Assembly: GCA_023397655.1 (NCBI GenBank)
Contig: JAEWTW010000003.1
Location: forward strand, 1-8,194
Reading direction: 5' to 3'
Length of the DNA stretch: 8,194 nucleotides
Origin: Bacillota bacterium
GTDB lineage: Bacteria > Bacillota > Clostridia > Christensenellales > SZUA-584
The notes under the pieces are model-generated. The model made no database searches. It was not told the origin of the DNA and was given only the letters and a program-made list of their open reading frames with translations. Shown here one piece after another: positions 1 through 6,174 of this stretch. Positions within the stretch are counted from its first letter, which is position 1. Every line of letters begins with the position of its first letter. The position numbers and the translations under genes were made by a program.

Positions 1-1027
1 ACAACGGGATGCCGAGGCCGCTGCGTTTCTGCGGGCTTTCGGTGCGGGCTGGATGGTTGACGTATTCCAGCTGTTCCGTGCTCATGCCCCTGCCGTGGTC
101 GCGGACGATGATCTGCCTGTCCAGCGAGGCCAGCTCGACGCCGCTGCTCTCGGGCGAAGCCTTGATCGCATTAGAAACCAGGTTGTTGATCAGGCTTTGC
201 AGCAGCACCTTGTCACCCGTAACCCGTTTCCATTGGACGGCGTAATCCACCTGACCGTAGGTTCGTTGAGCGTGGGCAAACAGCGCTTCGATGTCCACGT
301 TCTCCCGCTTCGCGCCGCGCTCGCGCAGGCTGGATATCGTCAGCAGCTTCTCGGATATATCGGCAAGGCGCTTGCTCTCGTCCAGTATGTAACGGGTGGC
401 GTTATAACGCTGTTCCTCGGACAGCTTGGATATCATCAGCGCCTCCGCGTAACCGCTGATAGCCGTCAGGGGCGTGCGCAGCTCGTGCGCGAGCCTATCC
501 ACCGGCTGATTGACTTTTTTCAGCGTGAAGTAGAGCAGTATGCACAGCGCCATTATCACGCCTGTCCCGGAAACGGCCGAGAGCAGGCATTGCGTCATGC
601 TGGTAGTCACCGCTTCGGTGGCAGATTTCATGAACACAAAATAGTATCCGCTGCTCAATTGATCCGTGATGCTGATATACGTATCCTCATCGTATGTGAC
701 CCAATCCAGTGTGCCGGGGGCAGAGACGGCGTCATATGGCAGGCTGCTGAAAAGTATGCCGTCATCGCTGCCAATCTCAAGATAGATGCCGCGATCGGCG
801 TAATACTCGGCGAACGAGGCCGCCGCGCTTTGGTGGCTTTGCGGCCTGATGTTGTTAAAGGTGCTGTCCAGCGCGCGGGAGATGGCATACTCCTCACTGA
901 GAGCAGCGGATTTAGCGCCTTCCAGAACGGACGTGACCGAAGGAGAGGCGAGGAAAAACACGCAGATATAGAATATCGACATGAATAGCAGGGCGGCATA
1001 TAGAAAGTTTTTTTGCCACAGCTTCAT
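1..1027 (-). CDS. Sensor histidine kinase, C-terminal end cut by window edge
   Basis: Membrane sensor kinase that should phosphorylate the response regulator encoded just upstream. 342 residues are visible from ATG at 1027, which has a GAGG site 8 nt upstream inside the end of the regulator gene. Visible parts: TM1 about residues 8-27, an extracytoplasmic sensor of about 120 residues (28-148) with no domain I recognise, TM2 about 149-169, an H-box HELRTPL with phospho-acceptor His181, a dimerisation helix to about 245, an N-box with Asn286, a G1 box DHGRGM (310-315) and a G2 box GLGIPL (337-342). The catalytic ATPase domain is therefore nearly complete; only the last strand and helices are missing. 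Oddity: only about 12 residues separate TM2 from the H-box, so there is no room for a normal HAMP linker. The gap to the regulator gene is 3 nt, implying co-transcription and coupled translation. The signal is unknown. Confidence 0.93.
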   Translation of the reverse strand, partial: MKLWQKNFLYAALLFMSIFYICVFFLASPSVTSVLEGAKSAALSEEYAISRALDSTFNNIRPQSHQSAAASFAEYYADRGIYLEIGSDDGILFSSLPYDAVSAPGTLDWVTYDEDTYISITDQLSSGYYFVFMKSATEAVTTSMTQCLLSAVSGTGVIMALCILLYFTLKKVNQPVDRLAHELRTPLTAISGYAEALMISKLSEEQRYNATRYILDESKRLADISEKLLTISSLRERGAKRENVDIEALFAHAQRTYGQVDYAVQWKRVTGDKVLLQSLINNLVSNAIKASPESSGVELASLDRQIIVRDHGRGMSTEQLEYVNHPARTESPQKRSGLGIPL

Positions 1028-1030
1028 CGA

Positions 1031-1678
1031 TCAATCCTCGAACCTGTATCCGACTTTGAATACGGTGTTGATGCGGTCTTCCAACTCCAGCTTTTTGCGC
1101 AGCTTCTGGACATGTACGTCCACGGTGCGTGATTCGCCCATGAAGTTGATGCCCCACGCCTCGGTCAGCAGCCGCTGGCGGGTGAGCGCGATGTTGCGGT
1201 TTTCGATCAGTATCTGCAGCAGGTTGAACTCCTGCAGCGTGAGGTCCACAGGCTCGCCGTGCAGCAGCGCCTGTTTGGCGTCGAACCGGACGATCAGCTC
1301 ACCCGAACAGTACACCGCTTCCGTCTTCTGCGTGCGCCGCAGCACCGCCTGCACACGCAGCAGCAGCTCCGTCACCTCGAACGGCTTGGTGATGTAGTCG
1401 TCCGCGCCCAGCGTGAAGCCGCGCACCTTGTCGGTCGTCTCATGGCGGGCGGTGAGGAATATCGTCGGAACGCCGCGCACCTTTTCCAGCACGCCGAAGC
1501 CGTCGGTGTCGGGCAGCATGATGTCCAGCAGCATCAGGTCATATGCAGTGTCCCGCGCCAAAGCGATGGCGTCACGGCCGCAGTACGCCTGCACGCATCG
1601 GTGCCCGGTCATGCCAAGGTTGATCGCAATGAGGTCGCTGATGGGCTTCTCGTCCTCGACCACCAGTATGTTTGCCAT
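1031..1678 (-). CDS. OmpR/PhoB-family DNA-binding response regulator
   Basis: Cytoplasmic transcription factor of a two-component system, 215 residues, a normal length for the family. The receiver domain spans about residues 1-112 and shows the acidic pair Glu8/Asp9, phospho-acceptor Asp52 in LLDIMLP, Thr76 in FLTAR and Lys98 in ITKPF. The C-terminal winged helix (about 120-215) shows the usual LTLQEFNLL, a recognition helix around SRTVDVHVQKLRKKL and a terminal wing KVGYRFED. The segment between the acceptor Asp and the conserved Thr is about three residues shorter than in VanR as I recall it, which shortens the helix 3 to strand 4 loop. The start ATG has a strong GGAAGGGGG site 8 nt upstream. 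The cognate kinase follows 3 nt downstream. Divergent transcription from the BlaI-like gene suggests, but does not prove, shared control. The regulon cannot be read from the sequence. Confidence 0.96.
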   Translation of the reverse strand: MANILVVEDEKPISDLIAINLGMTGHRCVQAYCGRDAIALARDTAYDLMLLDIMLPDTDGFGVLEKVRGVPTIFLTARHETTDKVRGFTLGADDYITKPFEVTELLLRVQAVLRRTQKTEAVYCSGELIVRFDAKQALLHGEPVDLTLQEFNLLQILIENRNIALTRQRLLTEAWGINFMGESRTVDVHVQKLRKKLELEDRINTVFKVGYRFED

Positions 1679-1700
1679 AATCTGCGCCCCCTTCCAGCAC

Positions 1701-1710
1701 CATTATAACA
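1701..1710 (-). promoter_or_regulatory. Extended -10 promoter of the two-component operon
   Basis: On the minus strand this reads TGTTATAATG, a perfect TATAAT with the upstream TGn of an extended -10. No good -35 lies 16-18 bp upstream, which fits extended -10 promoters. Transcription would start near 1695, giving a very short leader that begins at the ribosome binding site. Confidence 0.6.
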
Positions 1711-1820
1711 GAAAAGTTGTTATCAACATGTAATATTTTCACAACTCAATTTGTAAGTCAGATACTGCTTCCTCGAAAAAGGAAATAAATACAGAAAAAG
1801 TTGTTGACAATTTGAATATT
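1708..1820 (+). repeat. Imperfect direct repeat in the divergent control region
   Basis: Two copies of a 30-nt block, 1708-1737 and 1791-1820, match at about 25 of 31 aligned positions. Both begin ACAGAAAA, continue with GTTGTT, contain CAA and end in AATATT. They lie 83 bp apart. The second copy carries the TTGACA -35 box of the blaI-like promoter. The first overlaps the upstream edge of the opposite promoter, so the region may have grown by local duplication. Confidence 0.55.
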
Positions 1821-1832
1821 ACATTGTAATAT
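1804..1832 (+). promoter_or_regulatory. Sigma-A-type promoter of the blaI/blaR-like operon
   Basis: A perfect -35 TTGACA (1804-1809) is followed after 17 bp by TAATAT (1827-1832), which matches the -10 consensus at four of six positions. Transcription would start near 1839. The -10 box lies inside the first operator-like dyad, so a bound repressor would block polymerase directly. Confidence 0.7.
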
Positions 1833-1855
1833 TACGTTGTAATTTTACAATGTCG
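1815..1855 (+). promoter_or_regulatory. Three phased BlaI-type operator dyads
   Basis: The first dyad, 1815-1833, is a perfect 19-nt odd-centred palindrome with core TTACATTGTAA. The second (1832-1842, core TTACGTTGTAA) has one mismatched pair, and the third (1847-1853, ACAATGT) is weaker. The centres fall at 1824, 1837 and 1850, exactly 13 bp apart. BlaI, MecI and CopY repressors are known to bind dyads built from TACA and TGTA half-sites. The array covers the -10 box and the predicted transcription start of the blaI-like operon, as expected for autorepression. Confidence 0.72.
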
Positions 1856-1871
1856 TACGGAGGATATTGCG

Positions 1872-2234
1872 ATGATACCCAAAATAGGCGAGAGCGAATG
1901 GTATGTAATGAAGGCACTTTGGGACATTTCGCCGCTCAGCGGCAATGAGGTGGTCAAGGCTGTCAGCCGACACACTGACTGGTCGCAGAGCACCATACTC
2001 ACAATGTTGCGTCGGCTGGTTGCAAAAAAAGCGGTGGGCGTAGAGCAGCGCGATGTGATGATGTATTACCCACTGGTGGAGGAGAACGCTGTCAAGCGCA
2101 TCGAAACGGATTTGTTTTTACAGCGCGTTTATCAGGGGTCCGTGGGACTGCTTATGAAAAATTTTATAGAAGGCGGAACATTGACCGAAGCGGAGCGCGA
2201 GGCGCTTAAAAAAATGCTGGATGAAAAGAGGTAA
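1872..2234 (+). CDS. blaI: BlaI/MecI/CopY-family transcriptional repressor
   Basis: A dimeric winged-helix repressor, 120 residues, normal for the family. The N-terminal DNA-binding domain (about 5-72) starts with the typical IGESEWYVMKALWD, has a recognition helix around WSQSTILTMLRRL (37-49) and ends with the wing around RDVMMYYPLV. Helices after about residue 73 should form the dimer interface. In Staphylococcus aureus BlaI the inducing cut falls between Asn101 and Phe102; the equivalent Asn97-Phe98 is present here in LMKNFIEGG. The start ATG has GGAGG 8 nt upstream. The gene sits 6 nt before the BlaR1-type protease gene, the standard blaI-blaR order in many Bacillota, and behind three dyads that resemble its own operators. 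No beta-lactamase gene is in view, so the target may be only this operon or genes elsewhere. The family is certain; a beta-lactam role is not. Confidence 0.93.
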   Translation: MIPKIGESEWYVMKALWDISPLSGNEVVKAVSRHTDWSQSTILTMLRRLVAKKAVGVEQRDVMMYYPLVEENAVKRIETDLFLQRVYQGSVGLLMKNFIEGGTLTEAEREALKKMLDEKR

Positions 2235-2240
2235 CACGCA

Positions 2241-5165
2241 ATGGCCGGATTGTTCCAGACAGTATTGACCATGTCCTTGGGCGCAGGGCTGTTGGCGTTG
2301 CTGATATTAGGGGCGCGTTCGCTGCTCGGACGGAGGCCCGGCCCGTTTTTGCCTGTATTGTATGCACTGCTCATGCTGCGGTTGGCATTGCCGCTTTTTG
2401 TACCGAGTCCGTTGAGCTTTCAAAACCTGCTGCATGTACCGGAAACGCCGCTTTCCACCGTTAATGTTCCGATTGAAGAACCCGTGATCACAGAGGATCA
2501 AACAACAACAATTCCCGAGTATGACCTTACTCCGCCTGTCTCCCAGCAGAATAACGCTGAAACGGCCAGTGTCGCCACGGATATTCCTGAGAGCACCGCA
2601 TTCGTGTCCGTGCCGGCGCCGCTCTCCGCGATGGAGATAGCCGCCATTGTATGGCTGACAGGTATAGCGTTGACAGCTGCCGTATTTATTGCTGGCAACG
2701 TTCGGTTCGCGCGGATGCTCAAGCGAAACAGGGCTTACGAGGAGACGGGATTTGCAGCGCTTCTGGATGAATGCAAACAGCAACTGGGTCTTAAGCGCCA
2801 TATCCCCGTGATTCAGACGCAGGGGGTCAGTGCGGCGGCAGTATACGGGGTTTTTCGTCCAAAGCTGCTGATATCGCCCGATTTCTTATGGCTCAATCCA
2901 TCCCAGAGGAGGCATGTGCTCTTACATGAGCTCACACATATCCGCCGGCGCGATACCAAGATGTGCCTGCTTGCCGCCATGCTATGTATTGTCCACTGGT
3001 TCAATCCGCTCATCTGGCTGGCTTTTGGTTTGATGCGGCGTGACATTGAGGTGTTCTGTGACGATAGTACCGTCAAAGTCCTGGGCGACGATGAGCGGCG
3101 GAGCTACGCTGCCACACTGTTGACGCTGGTATCACCAAAAAAACCTCTGCATCTGGTTACCGCCATGTTCATCAGCCATACATACATTAAGAAGCGTATA
3201 CTCACTATTGCACGACGTAAGAAGGCGTCTGCATTGTATACCGCGCTTGCGCTGCTGCTGACAGTCGTCATTGCGATTACCGGATGCACTGCTGCCGTGG
3301 CCGATACATTACCTGCGGAGTCCCCAGAGCCATTCGTGGCAGCGTCTCCCGTGCCAACGCCAACCGCCAAAACGCTCTCCACACCGCTGGTTCTCTATTC
3401 GTTCGATTTTTCCAACTATGCGCAGGACGACAACCGGGTCGCGAATATTGAAAAGATCGCCAGCTTGTTGAACGGGACATACATAGAACCTGACAAAGAT
3501 AACCATTTGATCTATGACATGAAGATCACTGCTGAAAACGGCTGGAAGGAAGCGCCATCGCTTACTTGGGCGGACTACCGGGATGTGATGCGATCTGTCG
3601 AGTGGGCACCTGCGCTTTCCGACACCAAAATCCATGAGACTCCTCAAATAGGCGGCGGTATCGATCTGGTTCTGGGCGCGATATTCAATGCATTTACGGA
3701 AGGCAGTATACCCAGCGTTACGCCGGCCTTTTTTGAGGAAGACTTCGGCAACGGAGGTGATTTGGTCATCACTTCTCTTCCCGACGCTCCGCGTCTGATA
3801 TTGAACCTGAATGTGCAGGATAATTTGCTTCTTGTTTACATATACGCTGCTGAACAATCCGACGAATTACCGAACGGCACAATCATCGGTCCCGGTGAAA
3901 CCGCCGCGCTGCTGACCGAATTTGCATATCAAATTAATGAAGGCGCTATGGAAAACGACGATATAATCACCAACATCGACAAAGCTGTCGGGCTGCTGAA
4001 CGGCATGACTGTTCCGGCAGGCGACTCCGTATCTGTGACGGAACAGCTCGGTGGGTTGATTGAGCAAGACGGCTGGAAAGCTGCACCGTCCACCGGCTGG
4101 CTGCGGATGCAGTCATTCGCCACAGATTCCAGCAATGATGATAAAACGGCAGCGGAAAATGAAATGTTTGAAGCGGAATTGAGGAGTGATACGCAGATTG
4201 GTGGCGGCATAGAGTTTGCAGCTATGGCGCTGTGCAGAGCCTCTGCAAGCGCCAGCCTGAACGTTCGCCTGTTACAGGGCGGACAGATATTAAGCGGGGG
4301 TAATCTGACCATCACTAACCCGCTGAAAGGCGATATACAGGTGACCATGTCCCGAACGGATGGCATCATCAATGTGAGTGTTTTCGGAACCGTTCAAGGC
4401 GATGAAACTGCCGATCAGTCATCAGCGCTTATGGCATCATATTTGCTCGATATCACGGGGCATGACAGCGATGAGGTGGTTGATAACGTGCAAAAGGCTG
4501 TCGATTTACTGAATGGCAGAACCATCGCGCAGGGCGAGACGCTGTCGCTCAACGCAGTATTAGGCCCGCGAACCCTGGACAGCGGTTGGAAAAAAGCCGC
4601 AGAATTTCAAGACGGCGCTTATACCGCCAGTCCGGGCGGCGGCGTCTGTATGGTAGCGACTGCGCTGTATAACGCTGCCATCCGCGCCGAAATGGAAGTT
4701 GTTGAGATCAGACAACACTCGTTACCAACAGACTATGTAGACGGCGGGTTGGATGCCACCATCTCAACCGGTGGCCCCGATCTAAAAATACACAACCCGT
4801 ACAACACTGCCGTTACTCTGGATGTGTATCTTGAAGACAATAATATCATTGTTGAAGTATGGGGGCCTCAGTTTGACCGCGTCGTCGACTTCTATTCCAA
4901 AAAAATCAGCGTTACGGCCAAGCCAGAGACGGTTTACCACTACAACGCCACGATGACGCCGGGTGGGCAGCCGATACCGCCGGGCGCGGAAATCCCATAT
5001 GTTGTGAGCTGTCCGGGGGCGGTGTTTCGTGTGTATAAAAGGGTGTCCATCCCAGACATTAAAACTGGCGAACGAGTCTTCAAGGAGATATTATTCTCCG
5101 AAGTGACGTACAAGGCCATTGAGGGTGCGGTATATGTCAATGGCCCGGACCCGGATGCGGGTTGA
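2241..5165 (+). CDS. BlaR1-type M56 membrane metalloprotease with three VanW-like domains
   Basis: Probable membrane antirepressor, 974 residues, much longer than classical BlaR1 (about 600). TM1 about 7-29, TM2 about 34-54, a loop to about 128, TM3 about 131-153, then the cytoplasmic zinc protease (about 155-325) with HELTH (His229, Glu230, His233) and the downstream ligand region IEVFCDD (Glu270). TM4 spans about 331-349 after a basic RRKK. The outer part has no PBP-like sensor and no SxxK/KTG layout. It instead holds three VanW-like repeats, about 384-540, 557-718 and 729-876, each with a LLNG turn, a GW, a GGG segment and a closing beta region. Only the third has the canonical GGGVCMVATALYNA and HSLP segments. 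The tail (about 885-968) resembles a G5-like end. By family analogy, an outside signal would activate the protease and lead to cleavage of the BlaI-like repressor encoded 6 nt upstream. The ligand is unknown; VanW itself has no settled function. Confidence 0.88.
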   Translation: MAGLFQTVLTMSLGAGLLALLILGARSLLGRRPGPFLPVLYALLMLRLALPLFVPSPLSFQNLLHVPETPLSTVNVPIEEPVITEDQTTTIPEYDLTPPVSQQNNAETASVATDIPESTAFVSVPAPLSAMEIAAIVWLTGIALTAAVFIAGNVRFARMLKRNRAYEETGFAALLDECKQQLGLKRHIPVIQTQGVSAAAVYGVFRPKLLISPDFLWLNPSQRRHVLLHELTHIRRRDTKMCLLAAMLCIVHWFNPLIWLAFGLMRRDIEVFCDDSTVKVLGDDERRSYAATLLTLVSPKKPLHLVTAMFISHTYIKKRILTIARRKKASALYTALALLLTVVIAITGCTAAVADTLPAESPEPFVAASPVPTPTAKTLSTPLVLYSFDFSNYAQDDNRVANIEKIASLLNGTYIEPDKDNHLIYDMKITAENGWKEAPSLTWADYRDVMRSVEWAPALSDTKIHETPQIGGGIDLVLGAIFNAFTEGSIPSVTPAFFEEDFGNGGDLVITSLPDAPRLILNLNVQDNLLLVYIYAAEQSDELPNGTIIGPGETAALLTEFAYQINEGAMENDDIITNIDKAVGLLNGMTVPAGDSVSVTEQLGGLIEQDGWKAAPSTGWLRMQSFATDSSNDDKTAAENEMFEAELRSDTQIGGGIEFAAMALCRASASASLNVRLLQGGQILSGGNLTITNPLKGDIQVTMSRTDGIINVSVFGTVQGDETADQSSALMASYLLDITGHDSDEVVDNVQKAVDLLNGRTIAQGETLSLNAVLGPRTLDSGWKKAAEFQDGAYTASPGGGVCMVATALYNAAIRAEMEVVEIRQHSLPTDYVDGGLDATISTGGPDLKIHNPYNTAVTLDVYLEDNNIIVEVWGPQFDRVVDFYSKKISVTAKPETVYHYNATMTPGGQPIPPGAEIPYVVSCPGAVFRVYKRVSIPDIKTGERVFKEILFSEVTYKAIEGAVYVNGPDPDAG
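3390..4868 (+). repeat. Three tandem VanW-like domain repeats within the protease gene
   Basis: Protein-level repeats encoded at about 3390-3860, 3909-4394 and 4425-4868. Aligned landmarks are NIEKIASLLNGTYI, NIDKAVGLLNGMTV and NVQKAVDLLNGRTI; then GGGIDLVLGAIFNA, GGGIEFAAMALCRA and GGGVCMVATALYNA; then GDLVITS, GNLTITN and PDLKIHN. The copies are strongly diverged, so this is an old duplication, not a recent DNA repeat. Confidence 0.8.
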
Positions 5166-5180
5166 TAAAGCACGAAACGA

Positions 5181-5211
5181 AATGCCTCCTTCAAGTGAGG
5201 GAGGTATTTTT
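5181..5211 (+). terminator. Intrinsic terminator of the blaI/blaR-like operon
   Basis: A stem from CCTCCTTC (5185-5192) to GAGGGAGG (5197-5204) with loop AAGT and one internal G-T pair is followed by a five-T run at 5207-5211. The base can extend outward with A-T pairs. It begins 15 nt after the stop codon, so the operon ends here. Confidence 0.85.
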
Positions 5212-5480
5212 ATGCAAAAAAGTTTGGTTTGCCGATTGACCGTTTTATTGACACTTGAGCAATGATGAAGTATCCGCTCCGCCTTTTGACGCCGTCACAA
5301 GCCCTCGCTCCGCACATTCCATAAAAAGAAGGATATTCCAGTAGGACATCCTATATATAAAAGAGACAGGAATTTTCTTGAAGCAAAAAAAAGAGACTTT
5401 ATTGTTACTGGAGTTCACGTCAGCGGGAGTGTCCTTGTATCAATAACGCCTTATATTATTCTAAAGTTAAATGCTTAGCT
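5212..5480. other. Gene-free spacer between convergent genes
   Basis: This lies between the protease-operon terminator and the stop of the minus-strand CarD-like gene. I see no coding signal or RNA gene. An imperfect hairpin (AGGAT at 5330 pairing with ATCCT near 5352) has no T-run. A run of eight T on the minus strand near 5386-5393 could help end CarD-like transcription, but no strong stem precedes it. Confidence 0.6.
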
Positions 5481-6011
5481 TCAGCTTTCAGTATTGGTCG
5501 GACTGGGGTGGGCGTTGATTTTGGATTCAATGTAATCCGGGACTTCATCCATAGGAATCCCAAGGGCACACGAGAATTCGCTGTATAAGAGCTCCTCAGC
5601 TTGTTTCAGATACCTTGCGTCAGTCTGTCCAACCTTGAGATTTTTCTGTTGAAGCATTTTTTTCTTGGCTTGGATGGACATGGTAAGCTTAATCAGATCA
5701 GCGCAGTTGTACATATCTAAAACCGATTGATAATGCTTAGTAAGATCCTGAACTTTGTCATTAAAATATGCCTGCCCTTGAATGGTGCAGATCGAGTCAA
5801 TAAGGCGGCAGGCTTCCGTCTCTGTGATAATAGGCCGCATATACACTTTCGAGTTATTGACCCGTGAATAAATAGTATAACTCTCATTCGTCGGCTCCAG
5901 AACGTAATAGAGCTGTTCTGAATCAGAGCCGTCAATATTCATGAAGGTGATATCCTTGACCTTACATACGCCCATCTTCCCGTAAATAACCATATCGTCT
6001 GTTTGAAACAT
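5481..6011 (-). CDS. CarD-like (CarD/CdnL/TRCF-type) transcription regulator
   Basis: Predicted cytoplasmic protein that would bind RNA polymerase beta through its RID fold, as CarD/CdnL proteins do. With the start at 6011 it has 176 residues, typical for the group. The N-terminal RID-like domain (about 1-60) opens MFQTDDMVIYGKMGVCKVKDI and includes the strands around QLYYVLEP and YSRVNNSKVYMRPII. The C-terminal part (about 63-165) is helical and lysine-rich. I chose ATG 6011 because GGAGGT lies 9 nt upstream; an in-frame ATG at 6038 has no ribosome binding site and would place this GGAGGT inside the gene. No tryptophan occurs anywhere in the protein, although classical CarD/CdnL uses a Trp in this half to wedge into the -10 minor groove. 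It stands alone, convergent with the protease operon and divergent from the encapsulin operon. Its targets are unknown. Confidence 0.85.
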   Translation of the reverse strand: MFQTDDMVIYGKMGVCKVKDITFMNIDGSDSEQLYYVLEPTNESYTIYSRVNNSKVYMRPIITETEACRLIDSICTIQGQAYFNDKVQDLTKHYQSVLDMYNCADLIKLTMSIQAKKKMLQQKNLKVGQTDARYLKQAEELLYSEFSCALGIPMDEVPDYIESKINAHPSPTNTES

Positions 6012-6050
6012 ACTTTTTTTACCTCCGTTTCTCAGCATTAAAAAAATACA

Positions 6051-6080
6051 GCCCTTGTTGGGGCAATCAGTATATGCTGA
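6051..6080 (-). promoter_or_regulatory. Two small dyads in the CarD-like leader
   Basis: The predicted leader holds an imperfect 14-bp dyad at 6067-6080 (TCAGTATATGCTGA on the plus strand). It is followed in the direction of transcription by GCCCCAACAAGGGC (6064-6051), a 4-bp all-GC stem with a 6-nt loop, and then by seven consecutive T starting a few bases later, just before the ribosome binding site. This could be a weak attenuator or an operator; the short stem makes either uncertain. Confidence 0.3.
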
Positions 6081-6097
6081 CTAAAGCAAGTTTTATT

Positions 6098-6107
6098 CAT
6101 TATAACA
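6098..6107 (-). promoter_or_regulatory. Extended -10 promoter of the CarD-like gene
   Basis: On the minus strand this reads TGTTATAATG, a perfect extended -10 and the same ten bases as in the two-component promoter at 1701-1710. The -35 region is poor. Transcription would start near 6092, giving a leader of about 80 nt. Confidence 0.6.
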
Positions 6108-6145
6108 TAATTTTTCTGATAAATGTAAGAAAAAATAAAAAAACA

Positions 6146-6174
6146 TTGAATTTAATTTGAGTATTTGATATATT
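6146..6174 (+). promoter_or_regulatory. Candidate promoter of the encapsulin-desulfurase operon
   Basis: TTGAAT (6146-6151) and TATATT (6169-6174) are separated by 17 bp, matching the sigma-A consensus at four and five of six positions. The leader would be about 220 nt. The surrounding DNA is very AT-rich, so a chance match is possible and another start nearer the gene cannot be excluded. Confidence 0.4.

Noticed and set aside
53..988. A 311-codon open frame on the plus strand
   Set aside because: It lies antisense to the histidine kinase, whose frame contains all kinase boxes; the plus-strand translation shows no recognisable domain.
1..1678. VanR/VanS assignment for the two-component pair
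   Set aside because: Family motifs are general OmpR/HisKA features, and no vanH/A/X-type genes are in view.
2241..5165. Classical beta-lactam receptor BlaR1
   Set aside because: The protease half fits, but the outer half shows VanW-like repeats and no PBP active-site motif layout, so I give no blaR1 symbol.
5212..5265. A 17-residue open frame with GGGAGG upstream of its ATG
   Set aside because: The apparent ribosome binding site is the 3' arm of the terminator stem, the T-run precedes the ATG, and the peptide has no recognisable feature.
5481..6038. Longer start for the CarD-like gene at 6038
   Set aside because: No ribosome binding site precedes it, while GGAGGT sits 9 nt before the ATG at 6011, where the RID-like domain begins.
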